Shown in pieces: positions 35,208 through 44,423 of a DNA stretch of 56,592 bases. Both the position numbers and the translations under genes were made by a program. This DNA comes from Verrucomicrobiota bacterium (GTDB taxonomy: Bacteria; Verrucomicrobiota; Verrucomicrobiia; Opitutales; UBA953), in the NCBI GenBank assembly GCA_026397965.1, contig JAPLTU010000081.1:1-56592 (forward strand). Direction: 5' to 3'. The number at the start of each line of letters is the position of its first letter. The first letter of the stretch is position 1. The notes below the pieces were generated by a model, which saw only the letters and a program-made list of their open reading frames with translations, was not told the origin of the DNA and ran no database searches.

Positions 35208-36071
35208 CTACTTTTTCAATTGGCGGGCCAAGAATTCTTCGATGAGTTTATGTTGTGCGGGCGCCTCGAATAGTTTTCCGCCATGTCCCGCACCCGCAAT
35301 AATATGGAGAGAGGATTCGACCCCGACCGATTTGAGTTTTTCGTGCAGCCTAACGCTTTGATCGACCGGCACGCTGGTATCCTGATCCCCATGCATGATC
35401 AAGAACGGCGCATCCCCGGCGCTGACCTGATAAAGCGCGCTGGCCGCCTTGGCTTTCTCGGGCTGATCCATCACGATCCCGCCTAATAACAAGGCACCAT
35501 TCGCTTTCGCCAGATCTGCCCGGGTACGCTTCGCGGACAACACATTCGGAGGCATGGTCAAAAGATCCGTCGGCCCATACCAATCAATCACGGCTTGGAC
35601 GCGCTCTTCCGAAGGCGCGTCCAAGGTCCCCATCAAGGCGACCAAATGACCGCCGGAGGATCCGCCCCAAGCTGCAATATGTTTTCCATCCATACCGTAC
35701 TTCGCCGCATTCGCGCGCAACCAACGGACCGCCGCATGACAATCTTCAATCTGGGCGGGCCATGCGTAATCGGGGATGAAGCGGTGTTCGACGCTGGCGA
35801 CCGCATAGCCCTGCGCCACCAACCACGTCCCGGGACAGCTGCTCTTGCTCCCGCCCTTCCACCCGCCGCCGTGGACCCACATCACGACCGGCAACGGCTT
35901 AGAAGAGGGGTTTTCGGGTAAATATAAATCTAGCTTCATCGACTTGCCACCCGGTGAGGCATATTCTAAATCCGCCGTCATTCTGACCCCAGCGGGCACT
36001 TTCGGGGCCTTCTCCGCCGCCCCAGCCCAGGCCATCACGCACAACCCTATCCAAGTTAAGCTTTGTCGCAT
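35208..36071 (-). CDS. Exported alpha/beta hydrolase, BD-FAE/acetylesterase-like
   Basis: ATG 36071 (MRQSLTWIGLCVMAWAGAAEK) is used because it opens a signal peptide; the longer frame to 36167 adds unconserved residues. 287 residues. The HGGGW oxyanion motif lies in VVMWVHGGGWKGGSKSSC, the nucleophile elbow is WGGSSGGHLVAL, the acid lies in MHGDQDTSVP and the histidine in IAGAGHGGKLFEA. This pattern belongs to the BD-FAE/HSL-type esterases that remove acetyl or feruloyl groups from plant or algal polysaccharides. Divergent from the sulfatase at 36171. Confidence 0.86.
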   Translation of the reverse strand: MRQSLTWIGLCVMAWAGAAEKAPKVPAGVRMTADLEYASPGGKSMKLDLYLPENPSSKPLPVVMWVHGGGWKGGSKSSCPGTWLVAQGYAVASVEHRFIPDYAWPAQIEDCHAAVRWLRANAAKYGMDGKHIAAWGGSSGGHLVALMGTLDAPSEERVQAVIDWYGPTDLLTMPPNVLSAKRTRADLAKANGALLLGGIVMDQPEKAKAASALYQVSAGDAPFLIMHGDQDTSVPVDQSVRLHEKLKSVGVESSLHIIAGAGHGGKLFEAPAQHKLIEEFLARQLKK

Positions 36072-36155
36072 GAACTTGGATGACCGAAGCCCTGCCCGTC
36101 CGCAAAGCCGAAAGCGACCGACTTCACCCGCTTTGCAACTTAACGAGGTTTGCCG

Positions 36156-36171
36156 TGTTATAATCATTATA
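36156..36171 (+). promoter_or_regulatory. Extended -10 promoter predicting a leaderless sulfatase mRNA
   Basis: TGT-TATAAT (TG at 36156-36157, TATAAT 36159-36164) is a perfect extended -10 element. The sulfatase ATG begins at 36171, exactly where +1 is expected seven positions after the hexamer. A poor -35 candidate, TTGCAA, is 20 nt upstream. The placement predicts a transcript without a 5' UTR; this is inference from sequence alone. Confidence 0.6.
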
Positions 36172-37553
36172 TGAAGCCACCCCTCCTTCTCTTCCTACTC
36201 GCGTGGGCCGGCCTCTGCGGCGCCGCCGAGCGCCCCAACATCCTCGTCATTGTCGGCGACGACATGGGCTATGCCGATGTGGGCTTCCACGGCTGTAAAG
36301 ATATTCCAACGCCCCACCTTGATGCCCTTGCGGCCTCCGGAGTCAACTTCACCAACGGTTACGTGACGGGCCCATACTGCTCGCCCACGCGCGCCGGGTT
36401 GCTCACGGGCCGACAGCAGAATCGCTTTGGTCATGAATTCAATCCGAACGGTGCCAGCGGCTTACCGCTCACCGAAACGACCTTACCGGATCACCTGAAG
36501 GAAAACGGTTACGTCACGGGCATGGTCGGTAAATGGCACCTGGGTTCGCTCCCGGCACAGATCCCGCAGCAACGGGGCTTCACGGACTTCTTCGGCTTCC
36601 TCGGCGGCGCCCATAGCTATTTTAACGCTAAGGCCATCCTCCGCGGCACGGAACAGGTCAAGGAGCTGGACTATACCACCGATGCCTTCGGACGCGAAGC
36701 GGTCGCCTACATCGAACGCAACAAGGGCAAGCCGTGGTTCCTCTACCTGGCTTTCAACGCCGTCCACACGCCCATGGATGCGACCAAAGATCGCCTCGAA
36801 AAGTTTTCCCAGATCAAAGACACGAAGCGGCGGACCTATGCGGCGATGATGTCCGCGATGGATGATAATGTCGGCCGAGTGCTCAAGGCCCTCCAAGACA
36901 GCGGCCAAGCAGGAAACACTATTATCACGTTCATCAGCGACAACGGCGGCCCCACAATGGCCGGCGTCACGGTCAACGGCTCCGTCAACGCCCCGTTACG
37001 CGGCTCCAAGCGCACTACGCTCGAAGGCGGCATCCGCGTGCCTTTCGTCATCGCTTGGCCAGGGCACATCCAACCGGCGGTCTTTGAAAAACCCGCCGTA
37101 CAACTTGACCTCCATGCGACGGTCCTCGCCGCGGCCGGCATCACGCCGAAGCCCGAATGGAAATTGGAAGGCGTCGATTTACTGCCTTACTTATCAGGCC
37201 AAAATAAAGTCGCGCCTCATGCCGCGCTCTACTGGCGCTTCGGCGACCAAATGGCGATTCGTGCCGGCGATTGGAAGTTGGTACGCTATGACACCAACGC
37301 CGATACCAACGCTGGCAGGGGCAAGAAGCAGCCCACCTCTGCGGCGAAGCTGTACAACCTCGCCACGGATATCCACGAAGACAAGGATCTGTCCGCTGAG
37401 ATGCCTGATAAGGTCAAAGAACTGCAAGCCCTCTGGAACGAATGGAATAAATCCAACGTCAAGCCGCTCTGGGGCGCAGGAGCGAACGACAATGACGGTC
37501 CCGAACCAGGCGATGAGAATACGGGCAAAAAGAAGCGTAAGGCCGCCAAGTAA
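36171..37553 (+). CDS. Exported sulfatase (CSPTR type) with a basic C-terminal tail
   Basis: ATG 36171 (MKPPLLLFLLAWAGLCGAAE) starts a signal peptide and lies directly after an extended -10 promoter; an upstream ATG at 36150 would overlap that promoter. 460 residues. Motifs are PNILVIVGDDMGYADVGFHG, YVTGPYCSPTRAGLLTGRQ (Cys70), VGKWHLGSL and FISDNGGPTMAG. The C-terminus is GKKKRKAAK, a basic tail as in the other sulfatases here. The last 360 nt overlap antisense with the open frame of the HupE/UreJ-like gene; the sulfatase frame carries normal conserved sequence there, so it is the authentic one. Confidence 0.92.
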   Translation: MKPPLLLFLLAWAGLCGAAERPNILVIVGDDMGYADVGFHGCKDIPTPHLDALAASGVNFTNGYVTGPYCSPTRAGLLTGRQQNRFGHEFNPNGASGLPLTETTLPDHLKENGYVTGMVGKWHLGSLPAQIPQQRGFTDFFGFLGGAHSYFNAKAILRGTEQVKELDYTTDAFGREAVAYIERNKGKPWFLYLAFNAVHTPMDATKDRLEKFSQIKDTKRRTYAAMMSAMDDNVGRVLKALQDSGQAGNTIITFISDNGGPTMAGVTVNGSVNAPLRGSKRTTLEGGIRVPFVIAWPGHIQPAVFEKPAVQLDLHATVLAAAGITPKPEWKLEGVDLLPYLSGQNKVAPHAALYWRFGDQMAIRAGDWKLVRYDTNADTNAGRGKKQPTSAAKLYNLATDIHEDKDLSAEMPDKVKELQALWNEWNKSNVKPLWGAGANDNDGPEPGDENTGKKKRKAAK

Positions 37554-38660
37554 TCTTTTTCTATGAGCAGAGGCAGGGTTGGCTAAGCCGCAACCGAACG
37601 ATGCCTTAGAATGGCATCCAGGCCAGCGCTTCAAGAGCAAGGCCAAGGGCAGCAAGGCGCATACGACGGCCAGCTGGCCAACCTCGACACCGACGTTGAA
37701 AGACAACAGGCATCGGACAAGTCCAGTCGTCGGCAACACCATCGACTGCAAGAGGGCGGCAAATCCGAAACCATGGACCAGTCCGAAACCAAAAGTCAGC
37801 ACCGCTCGATGACGCGGCGGCGTGGGCCGGAGATTCTCCAGCGCGACATAAACGATGGTCGCCGCAATCGCGCTTTCCACCCACCGCCCAGGCAACTGAA
37901 CGATCTCCATGGCCGCCAAAATCAAAGTGATGCTATGGGCGACCGTGAAGGAGGTGACGATTTTGAAAAGTTCCCAGGGCCGGGCGACCACGATCAAGGC
38001 GGCGAGAAAACATAGGTGATCGAAGCCATGAAAGATGTGCTGCATCCCTAGGAAGAAAAACTGCTGCAACCGCGGCCAAAGCGGCGCGACATATCCGGTA
38101 TCAAAAAGGTAATTAGGCTCAAAGCGGCTAAAGATTACTTCCTCGCTCACGCCCGAGTTGATCCAGGTGCCTAACACCGTATGCCGCTCACCGAGTCTTT
38201 CAAAAAAATCGAACTCTAGCGTGACTTCCTCCGGCTTATCCTGAAGCGGCCGCTCGAAACGAAAAGCGACGAGCGAAGCGACCGAATGATAATCGCTCTC
38301 CCGAATGTCTTCGCCCACCCCTTCCGGCCAGGTCATACCCATCGACTTACCCAAGCCTTCCGCCTCTCCAGATACCTCCAGGGTGATATTTCGTTCTAAG
38401 AAAAGAAGAATCTCAGGGAGGTGTTTTTCCAGCTCGACCCGACTGATGCGGTGGTCGTGATTTTCATCCAGGTTCACGATTTTGTTCAAGGTGAACAAAT
38501 CATAGGTCAGCTTCGTCGCCAAACGGCGCGGCTCGATCTGGACGATGGCGTAGCTGGTGTCTGGATTATGGGCGCACGCCGGGACAGCCGTCGCCACCAA
38601 GGCGAACAGGCCTGCCCAGGCAGCAGCCGTCATCCCGCTCAAAACCCAGAACCGACGCAC
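37194..38660 (-). CDS. HupE/UreJ-like membrane protein; 3' part unreliable
   Basis: GTG 38660 starts 3 nt after the upstream stop, with a signal peptide (AAAWAGLFALVATAVPACA). Residues about 65-80 contain an EF-hand-like calcium loop (DENHDHRISRVEL). The HupE/UreJ domain covers about residues 200-355: FLGMQHIFHGFDHLCFLAAL with the HGFDH metal-type motif, then HSITLILA, GFGLVHGFGFAALL and LLSFNVGVEVGQLAVV. Family members are thought to be nickel or cobalt permeases or chaperones. The expected protein should end after one more transmembrane helix near 37580-37600. Instead the frame continues about 400 nt, of which 360 are antisense to the sulfatase, so the natural stop was probably lost by an indel near RWPGCHSK (about 37610). 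The trustworthy part is 37600-38660. Confidence 0.75.
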   Translation of the reverse strand: MRRFWVLSGMTAAAWAGLFALVATAVPACAHNPDTSYAIVQIEPRRLATKLTYDLFTLNKIVNLDENHDHRISRVELEKHLPEILLFLERNITLEVSGEAEGLGKSMGMTWPEGVGEDIRESDYHSVASLVAFRFERPLQDKPEEVTLEFDFFERLGERHTVLGTWINSGVSEEVIFSRFEPNYLFDTGYVAPLWPRLQQFFFLGMQHIFHGFDHLCFLAALIVVARPWELFKIVTSFTVAHSITLILAAMEIVQLPGRWVESAIAATIVYVALENLRPTPPRHRAVLTFGFGLVHGFGFAALLQSMVLPTTGLVRCLLSFNVGVEVGQLAVVCALLPLALLLKRWPGCHSKASFGCGLANPASAHRKRLLGGLTLLFARILIAWFGTVIVVRSCAPERLDVGFIPFVPEGLQFFDLIRHLSGQILVFVDIRGEVVQLRRRGGLLLAPASVGIGVGVIAYQLPIAGTNRHLVAEAPVERGMRRDFILA

Positions 38661-38663
38661 GAC

Positions 38664-41600
38664 TTACTTGGCAGCAGCCGCATAAGTGATCCACATCGGC
38701 GAGGCCCAGACGAGCTCGCCATTGGTGTCCTTGCCCCGCTTTTGCTGCTCACCGCGGAAATAATAATAGCTGGTCTTGCCGGCGGTCGGATTCGGATCGG
38801 TCCACTGGATGTCGACGACGGCTTGGCCGGGTTCCCAGACTTTGACTTCGACGTCATCCTTCACCAAGACGACCCGGGCAAAAGGTGCCGTACCCTGCAG
38901 ATGGAGTTTTAATTCCGGAGCCTTCTGGGCCGTGAACTCGTCACCCATCATGTAGGTCTTACCGCCGCTCTGACATTTATATTCGGCGATGATGTTATCG
39001 GTCGCCGCATAGGTATGGCGGAGCTTCATCGCCTTGAGCAAAGCTTCGCGGGAGTTGTTCTCCGCATACACCAAGGCATAACTGATATGGGTCGAACCGT
39101 GGTCGCTACTCGACTGGAAAGAGAATCGATAGCCCTTCTTGAAGGCGAGGTTCACGAAGCCCAGTGGCTCCCATCCGCCAATGGAATCGTCAGCCGTCGG
39201 GCAACGCGGGGCGCCGGGGCGCTCGTAATTCTGCCGCGCACCTTGGTAGATTTCCACCATCGGCTCAACCTTCGGATCCCAGTCGCGCCAATCGGTACCC
39301 ATGCTCGTCGCGCTGGTATGCGAAGCGCAGACGCCATCAAAAGCCTTAAGATACTTATAAAGCATCTGGGTGTCGGGCGCGTGACCGGTGAAGTCGCGGG
39401 CCGACTTAGGCAGACGTGGAAGCGTCCGGACGCCGCGTTGTTCGAAAACGACGTTACGGTGGCCTTCGGGATACGTCACGCTGCGCTCATAGGTGAAAGG
39501 TGGCTCGAATTTTCCGGCGATTCGGAAAGCGTCGGTCGTCTTCTGCGTCAACCACCAGGGATACTCGCGGCCGGCGCCGTTATCATGGTCGCCGCAACCG
39601 AGCCAATCCATGGCGGCGACGTCGATCGCATAGCGCCACATATCTTCCAAAGGCCCGTCACTCCCGCCGTCGCCGGAGATTTCGGTATGTCGGTGGAATT
39701 CGCCGCGGATGATCTGGAGATTCGTGCCGTTGATTTCCGTGCGGTAGGCGCGGGCGCGGGCGATTTCTTCGCGCTCTTTCACAGTTTCGGAGCTTGGCTG
39801 AGGATCCACCTTCAAGGAAGCGGGCGCACCCTTGAGCTGAGGTGACACGGTCGAACCAGTCAGTTCCAGTCGGCTCAGGAACACGTCGTTGTCATAAGGA
39901 TCTTTATCAGACGCAAGGCCGGCATTCGAAGCACCCGTTCCCTGCTTCTGCACGTGAGCGCTCTGCCGATGATCGCTTGAGTGGGCCACGATGATACCAC
40001 CAGCGGGGTGGGCTGCCACGGCGGGCGTGTTATAAAGCAGGTTGTCGGAATGCGGTAACAGGATCGGACCCACCCACTTCTGGCCATCGAAATAGGTCGC
40101 ATGGCTCATCCACACGGTACCCAAGGGCGTATGGAAATTATTCTGACGGCTACGCGACAGAATCCAAACACGTCCGTCACGATCGGCGACGATGCGACCG
40201 AGATTATTGTAAGAATTGGCCGAAGCATCGACCTCGGCTTCTTCCCCCTTGATGCGATCCACCGGCTCAGGCGTCCGCGGCGGCAAAGCTTTGCCTTTAT
40301 TACGTGGCTTTGAATCGATGAAGGCGGTCGTCGGGGAAGTCACCGGCGACATCCACTTTCCATCGGCCAAAACCCTGACGCCGATCTGACGCCCTTTGTA
40401 AAGTCCGATACCATCCTGATTGTCGTAAGCACCCCAATCCTTCCCCCAGGTGGGCCCACTCTGCTCCCAACATACCCAAAGGTGATTTTCGCCATCAAAG
40501 GCCAAAGACGGACGCGCTTCGTACAACCAAGAATTGGTCACCGGCTGGGCGGGCTTGGCTTCGCCATCGGCGCTAAAAGTACGGAGCCAGATATCGTAAT
40601 CTCCTTTGTCGTAAGTATCCCACGCAATGGCCACTTGACCGTTTTTCGCGGCGGCGATTGCCGGCGTCCAGCAGCTGCCTTGTTGGGTACTGACGCGAAT
40701 CTCATCCGCCCAACCGGCGGAAGTCTGCCGGCGGGCGAGCACCCGGAAAATCCCGTCGCGCACTCCTTGCCAAGCCACCCAGGCATTTCCCTTGGCATCC
40801 GTCGTCGCGACCGGACTGACATCGTTTGCCTCATTTTGGGAAAGATTAACCGGTTCGGAGAATTTGCCGTCAAGGTAGGAGCGTGCCCAGATTTCGAAGT
40901 TCGGAACAGACTTCATCTGCTTCCATGCCTTATTCTCACTCCAGAAAATCCAGACGCGTCCGGCGCTGTCCTGCGTGACGGCCGTCTTATAAATATCACA
41001 ACCTTCTTCGGTGACCGGAAGTGAAACGCTCTTACCCTTGCCGCTGATGCTCAGCCAAAGGCGATCGCCGCCGGGTAGCTTAGCGAGGTAGCTTAAATCT
41101 TTAGGTTCTTCCGAAAAAGTCTCCTTGGAGCGTTCGTCCCGATCTAAGCCTGGGGTGAAACTGACATAGGAAGTGAAAATCGTGCCGTCGTTCGCTACGG
41201 CGATGGCTGGATAATCATCGTCGGCACGGGTCGCGGTCAGTTTCGTGGTGGCAGCCGTACGCTCCAGATCTACCGCCCCGGCCAATTTCTCGACGACCTT
41301 ACCGTAAGGCAGTTCTCCGAGCTTAAAAACGACATCTCCCTTTGGGGTCTTTACCATGACGACCGTATCGTCATTTACATCCACGAGATGGAGGACGACG
41401 CCGTTGTCGGCCATCGCCTCGCTGGCGGCTTTTTTCTTATTCTGCTGAGCACCCTTCTTGGCGTTATTACTCCGACGTTCAGTCAACGGCCGGGTCATCG
41501 CCGTCCAGGACGTCCCTTCCACCGCGTCCTTCATTTGGAATCTCCATCCGCCGACATTCTCGACCTTGCCGGAGGAAACGCTCACCGAGCCATCCCACTT

Positions 41601-41720
41601 CGACGAGGTCGTATCGGTCAGACCGAAGCGGACCAAGACGCCCACTTCATCAGCGAAGGCGACCGAGGGCAAATTGACTAAAACAACCAAGGCCAGAATA
41701 AACAAAACTCTGAGTTTCAT
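38664..41720 (-). CDS. Exported beta-propeller + PHP/CehA-McbA-type metallohydrolase
   Basis: A 1018-residue protein with a signal peptide (MKLRVLFILALVVLVNLPSVAFA). Residues about 150-600 are a repetitive beta-propeller of the BNR/sialidase type (DYPAIAVANDGTIFTSYVS, DSAGRVWIFWSENKAW, DAKGNAWVAWQGVRDG). Residues about 665-930 are a PHP-type metallohydrolase domain: GEFHRHTEISGDGGSDG (about 673, HxH), LGCGDHDN (about 710), CASHTSATSMGTDW (about 800) and SSSDHGSTHIS (about 873) provide the metal-binding H and D residues as in CehA/McbA phosphoesterases. The likely reaction is hydrolysis of a phosphate or other ester outside the cytoplasm. It is 3 nt from the HupE/UreJ-like gene, so the pair may be linked through metal supply. 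The leader is GTAATTACCCCCCGT directly before ATG. Confidence 0.85.
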   Translation of the reverse strand: MKLRVLFILALVVLVNLPSVAFADEVGVLVRFGLTDTTSSKWDGSVSVSSGKVENVGGWRFQMKDAVEGTSWTAMTRPLTERRSNNAKKGAQQNKKKAASEAMADNGVVLHLVDVNDDTVVMVKTPKGDVVFKLGELPYGKVVEKLAGAVDLERTAATTKLTATRADDDYPAIAVANDGTIFTSYVSFTPGLDRDERSKETFSEEPKDLSYLAKLPGGDRLWLSISGKGKSVSLPVTEEGCDIYKTAVTQDSAGRVWIFWSENKAWKQMKSVPNFEIWARSYLDGKFSEPVNLSQNEANDVSPVATTDAKGNAWVAWQGVRDGIFRVLARRQTSAGWADEIRVSTQQGSCWTPAIAAAKNGQVAIAWDTYDKGDYDIWLRTFSADGEAKPAQPVTNSWLYEARPSLAFDGENHLWVCWEQSGPTWGKDWGAYDNQDGIGLYKGRQIGVRVLADGKWMSPVTSPTTAFIDSKPRNKGKALPPRTPEPVDRIKGEEAEVDASANSYNNLGRIVADRDGRVWILSRSRQNNFHTPLGTVWMSHATYFDGQKWVGPILLPHSDNLLYNTPAVAAHPAGGIIVAHSSDHRQSAHVQKQGTGASNAGLASDKDPYDNDVFLSRLELTGSTVSPQLKGAPASLKVDPQPSSETVKEREEIARARAYRTEINGTNLQIIRGEFHRHTEISGDGGSDGPLEDMWRYAIDVAAMDWLGCGDHDNGAGREYPWWLTQKTTDAFRIAGKFEPPFTYERSVTYPEGHRNVVFEQRGVRTLPRLPKSARDFTGHAPDTQMLYKYLKAFDGVCASHTSATSMGTDWRDWDPKVEPMVEIYQGARQNYERPGAPRCPTADDSIGGWEPLGFVNLAFKKGYRFSFQSSSDHGSTHISYALVYAENNSREALLKAMKLRHTYAATDNIIAEYKCQSGGKTYMMGDEFTAQKAPELKLHLQGTAPFARVVLVKDDVEVKVWEPGQAVVDIQWTDPNPTAGKTSYYYFRGEQQKRGKDTNGELVWASPMWITYAAAAK

Positions 41721-41897
41721 ACGGGGGGTAATTACTTCTAAAACCCGCCAGAACTAGAATGGTTGCAGGAAATTTGCCTTTTTTACGTCCTGCATCAGTG
41801 ATTCCGCTTATTCAGAGCCCATGGCATCATCCCTATCTTGTTTGCCTCCCCCCCACCCATACCCTAACCCCTATCCCCAATCCTTTTCTCAAGACCC

Positions 41898-43487
41898 ATG
41901 TCCTCCTCGTCCGGCCAATCATTCCTCGGCTTTTCCCGCAGCCAATCGACCGGGCCTGTCCAACGCTGCGTCAACCCGGCGACGTCCGTCGAGTTAGCGG
42001 GTGACTTCTTCCAAGCCACCGAGACAGATGTCCTGAAGGCCGCCACCCTCGCAGCGACGGCGGCGCCCAGCCTTTCCGCTCTCAGCGGGAAAGCAAAAGC
42101 CCAATTCCTGCGCGACATTGCCACTCGGATCGAAGCCGCAACCCCCACGCTTGTCGGCCGTGCCACCCAAGAGACCGGCCTGCCTGAGGCGCGCTGCCAA
42201 GGCGAAATCGGACGTACCATCGGCCAGCTCCGACTTTTCGCCGATCTTGTAGATAAAGGCGATTGGATCGATGCCCGCATCGAGACCGCCAATCCCGAAC
42301 GCAAGCCTCTGCCCAAGCCTGACCATCGTTCGATGCTCCGGCCCCTCGGACCAGTCGCGGTCTTCTGCGCCAGCAATTTTCCCTTCGCATACTCGGTAGC
42401 AGGCGGAGACACCGCCTCCGCTTTTGCCGCCGGCTGTCCGGTCATCGTGATGGCGCATCATGCCCACTGCGGCACGTCAGAAATCATGGGCGGGCTCATC
42501 GTGGACGCGGTCCACGCCTGCAACCTTCCCGAAGGCACCTTCTCCTTACTGATCGGCCAAGGCCGCGTCGTCGGTCAACAGCTTGCCAAGCACCCCGCGC
42601 TCCGCGCCATCGGCTTCACCGGCTCTCGCCTCGGTGGACGGGCCTTGATGGATACCGCGGCGGCCCGCCCGTCGCCCATTCCCGTCTACGCCGAGATGAG
42701 TAGCGTCAATCCGGTGGTGCTGCTACAAGGCGCCCTTGCCGCTCGCGGCGAAGGCCTTGCCGCCGGCCTGCTGGGTTCGTGCACCTTAGGCGTCGGTCAA
42801 TTCTGCACTCAACCCGGCTTATTAATCTTAGAACGCTCCGCCGAAGCCGAAACTTTCGTCGCACGGCTTTCCACTTTGTTCGCCGAAGCGGCCGAAGGCG
42901 TGATGCTTACTTCGGGTATCCACCATGCGTACGTCAACGGACTCGTGGCACGCGCCGCCCAGAAAAACGTCCGCGTCCTCGCCCAAGCCAAAACCAGCGG
43001 TGAACCTAATCGTGCGACCCCGACACTCTTCGCCACCGAAGCGGCCGTCTTCCTGGCCAACGATTCCCTGCAGGAAGAGATCTTCGGCCCGAGTTCCCTG
43101 GTCGTCTGGTGCGCCAACCGCGAAGAACGTGACCGCGTCGTGACGGCCTTGCACGGCAGCCTCACCGCGACCATCCATGGCACGGACGATGATCTTAACA
43201 AAAATAAGGGACTCGTCGCCCAACTCGAGGCCATTGCCGGCCGCTTGGTGATCAACGGTTTCCCGACCGGCGTGGAAGTTTCGCACGCCATCGTGCACGG
43301 CGGCCCCTACCCTTCGCTTTCCGACGGACGTTCAACCTCGGTGGGTTCCAATGCCATCTATCGCTTCACGCGCCTGGTCTGTTACCAAAACTTCCCTGAC
43401 GCGCAGCTGCCTGCGGAACTGCAGAACGCCAACCCGCTCGGCCTCTCCCGCCTTGTCAATGGCGTGCGCTCCGACTCCGCCCTCTGA
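41898..43487 (+). CDS. 2,5-dioxovalerate (alpha-ketoglutarate semialdehyde) dehydrogenase
   Basis: A 529-residue aldehyde dehydrogenase of the KGSADH branch. It oxidises 2,5-dioxopentanoate to 2-oxoglutarate, the last step of the non-phosphorylating glucarate or pentose pathway. Marks are LGPVAVFCASNFPFAYSVAGG (cofactor domain), GFTGSRLGG, the VYAEMSSVNPVVLL region with the general-base Glu, and the catalytic Cys in GVGQFCTQPGLL, then EEIFGPSSLVV. First gene of the plus-strand run to 49789 and 18 nt before kdgD, so the pathway assignment is supported by context. Confidence 0.92.
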   Translation: MSSSSGQSFLGFSRSQSTGPVQRCVNPATSVELAGDFFQATETDVLKAATLAATAAPSLSALSGKAKAQFLRDIATRIEAATPTLVGRATQETGLPEARCQGEIGRTIGQLRLFADLVDKGDWIDARIETANPERKPLPKPDHRSMLRPLGPVAVFCASNFPFAYSVAGGDTASAFAAGCPVIVMAHHAHCGTSEIMGGLIVDAVHACNLPEGTFSLLIGQGRVVGQQLAKHPALRAIGFTGSRLGGRALMDTAAARPSPIPVYAEMSSVNPVVLLQGALAARGEGLAAGLLGSCTLGVGQFCTQPGLLILERSAEAETFVARLSTLFAEAAEGVMLTSGIHHAYVNGLVARAAQKNVRVLAQAKTSGEPNRATPTLFATEAAVFLANDSLQEEIFGPSSLVVWCANREERDRVVTALHGSLTATIHGTDDDLNKNKGLVAQLEAIAGRLVINGFPTGVEVSHAIVHGGPYPSLSDGRSTSVGSNAIYRFTRLVCYQNFPDAQLPAELQNANPLGLSRLVNGVRSDSAL

Positions 43488-43505
43488 ACCCTTCGCTCCT
43501 CTCCC

Positions 43506-44417
43506 ATGTCTCCCACCGAATTAAAAGCCGTCCTTTCGTCAGGCCTGCTTTCCTTTCCCATCACCGACTTCAAGGCGAACGGTGACTTCGATGCCGCGGG
43601 CTACGCCAAGCGATTGCAATGGCTGGCTCCTTACGGCGCCACGGCACTCTTCGCCGCTGGCGGTACGGGCGAATTTTTCTCCCTCGAACCCCAGGAATAT
43701 TCTTCGGTAATCAAAACCGCGGTCGATACCTGCGATGGCCTGGTGCCGATCCTCGCCGGTGCGGGCGGCCCCACCCGTGTGGCCATCCAATACGCCCAAG
43801 AAGCCGAACGTCTTGGTGCCAAGGGCATCTTGCTGTTACCCCATTACCTCACGGAAACGAATCAGGACGGCGTGGCGGCGCACGTGGACCAAGCCTGCAA
43901 GTCGGTCAAAATCGGGGTCATCGTTTACAATCGCAACGTCTGCCGACTCCAGCCGCATCATCTCGAAAAACTTGCGGCTAATAATCCTAATCTCATCGGC
44001 TACAAAGATGGTTTCGGTGATATCGAACTCATGGTCTCGATTCGCCGCCGCCTGGGAGAGCGTTTTAGTTACCTGGGCGGCCTGCCCACGGCGGAAGTCT
44101 ACGCCGCCGCTTACAAAGCGATGGGCGTACCGGTCTATTCCTCCGCGGTCTTCAACTTCATCCCCCAGGCCGCGATGGATTTCTACCACGCTGTCGCCAA
44201 GGATGACGTCGCCACCCAGAACCGCTTACTCGATACCTTCTTCCTGCCTTATCTCGAAATCCGCAACAAGAGCGCCGGCTATGCCGTCAGCATCATCAAA
44301 GCCGGAGCGACGATTGTCGGACATAGCGCCGGTCCCGTGCGTGCACCCTTGACCGACCTCAAGCCGACCGAAGTCGAACAACTTGCCGCGCTGATCGCCC
44401 AAGCCGGAGTCAAGTAA
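43506..44417 (+). CDS. kdgD: 5-dehydro-4-deoxyglucarate dehydratase
   Basis: A 303-residue DHDPS/NAL-superfamily barrel. The Schiff-base lysine is K167 in IGYKDGFGD, and Tyr141 (VIVYNRN) is the catalytic tyrosine. [16 protein letters not shown] near residue 51 is the carboxylate-binding motif. It dehydrates and decarboxylates 5-dehydro-4-deoxyglucarate to 2,5-dioxopentanoate, the substrate of the upstream dehydrogenase. It ends 6 nt before the MFS gene, fitting an operon. Confidence 0.93.
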   Translation: MSPTELKAVLSSGLLSFPITDFKANGDFDAAGYAKRLQWLAPYGATALFAAGGTGEFFSLEPQEYSSVIKTAVDTCDGLVPILAGAGGPTRVAIQYAQEAERLGAKGILLLPHYLTETNQDGVAAHVDQACKSVKIGVIVYNRNVCRLQPHHLEKLAANNPNLIGYKDGFGDIELMVSIRRRLGERFSYLGGLPTAEVYAAAYKAMGVPVYSSAVFNFIPQAAMDFYHAVAKDDVATQNRLLDTFFLPYLEIRNKSAGYAVSIIKAGATIVGHSAGPVRAPLTDLKPTEVEQLAALIAQAGVK

Positions 44418-44423
44418 TCGTCC

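Noticed and set aside
42082-43298. Several long antisense frames over the dehydrogenase gene
   Set aside because: Shadows of a well-conserved aldehyde dehydrogenase; no promoter, start context or family support.
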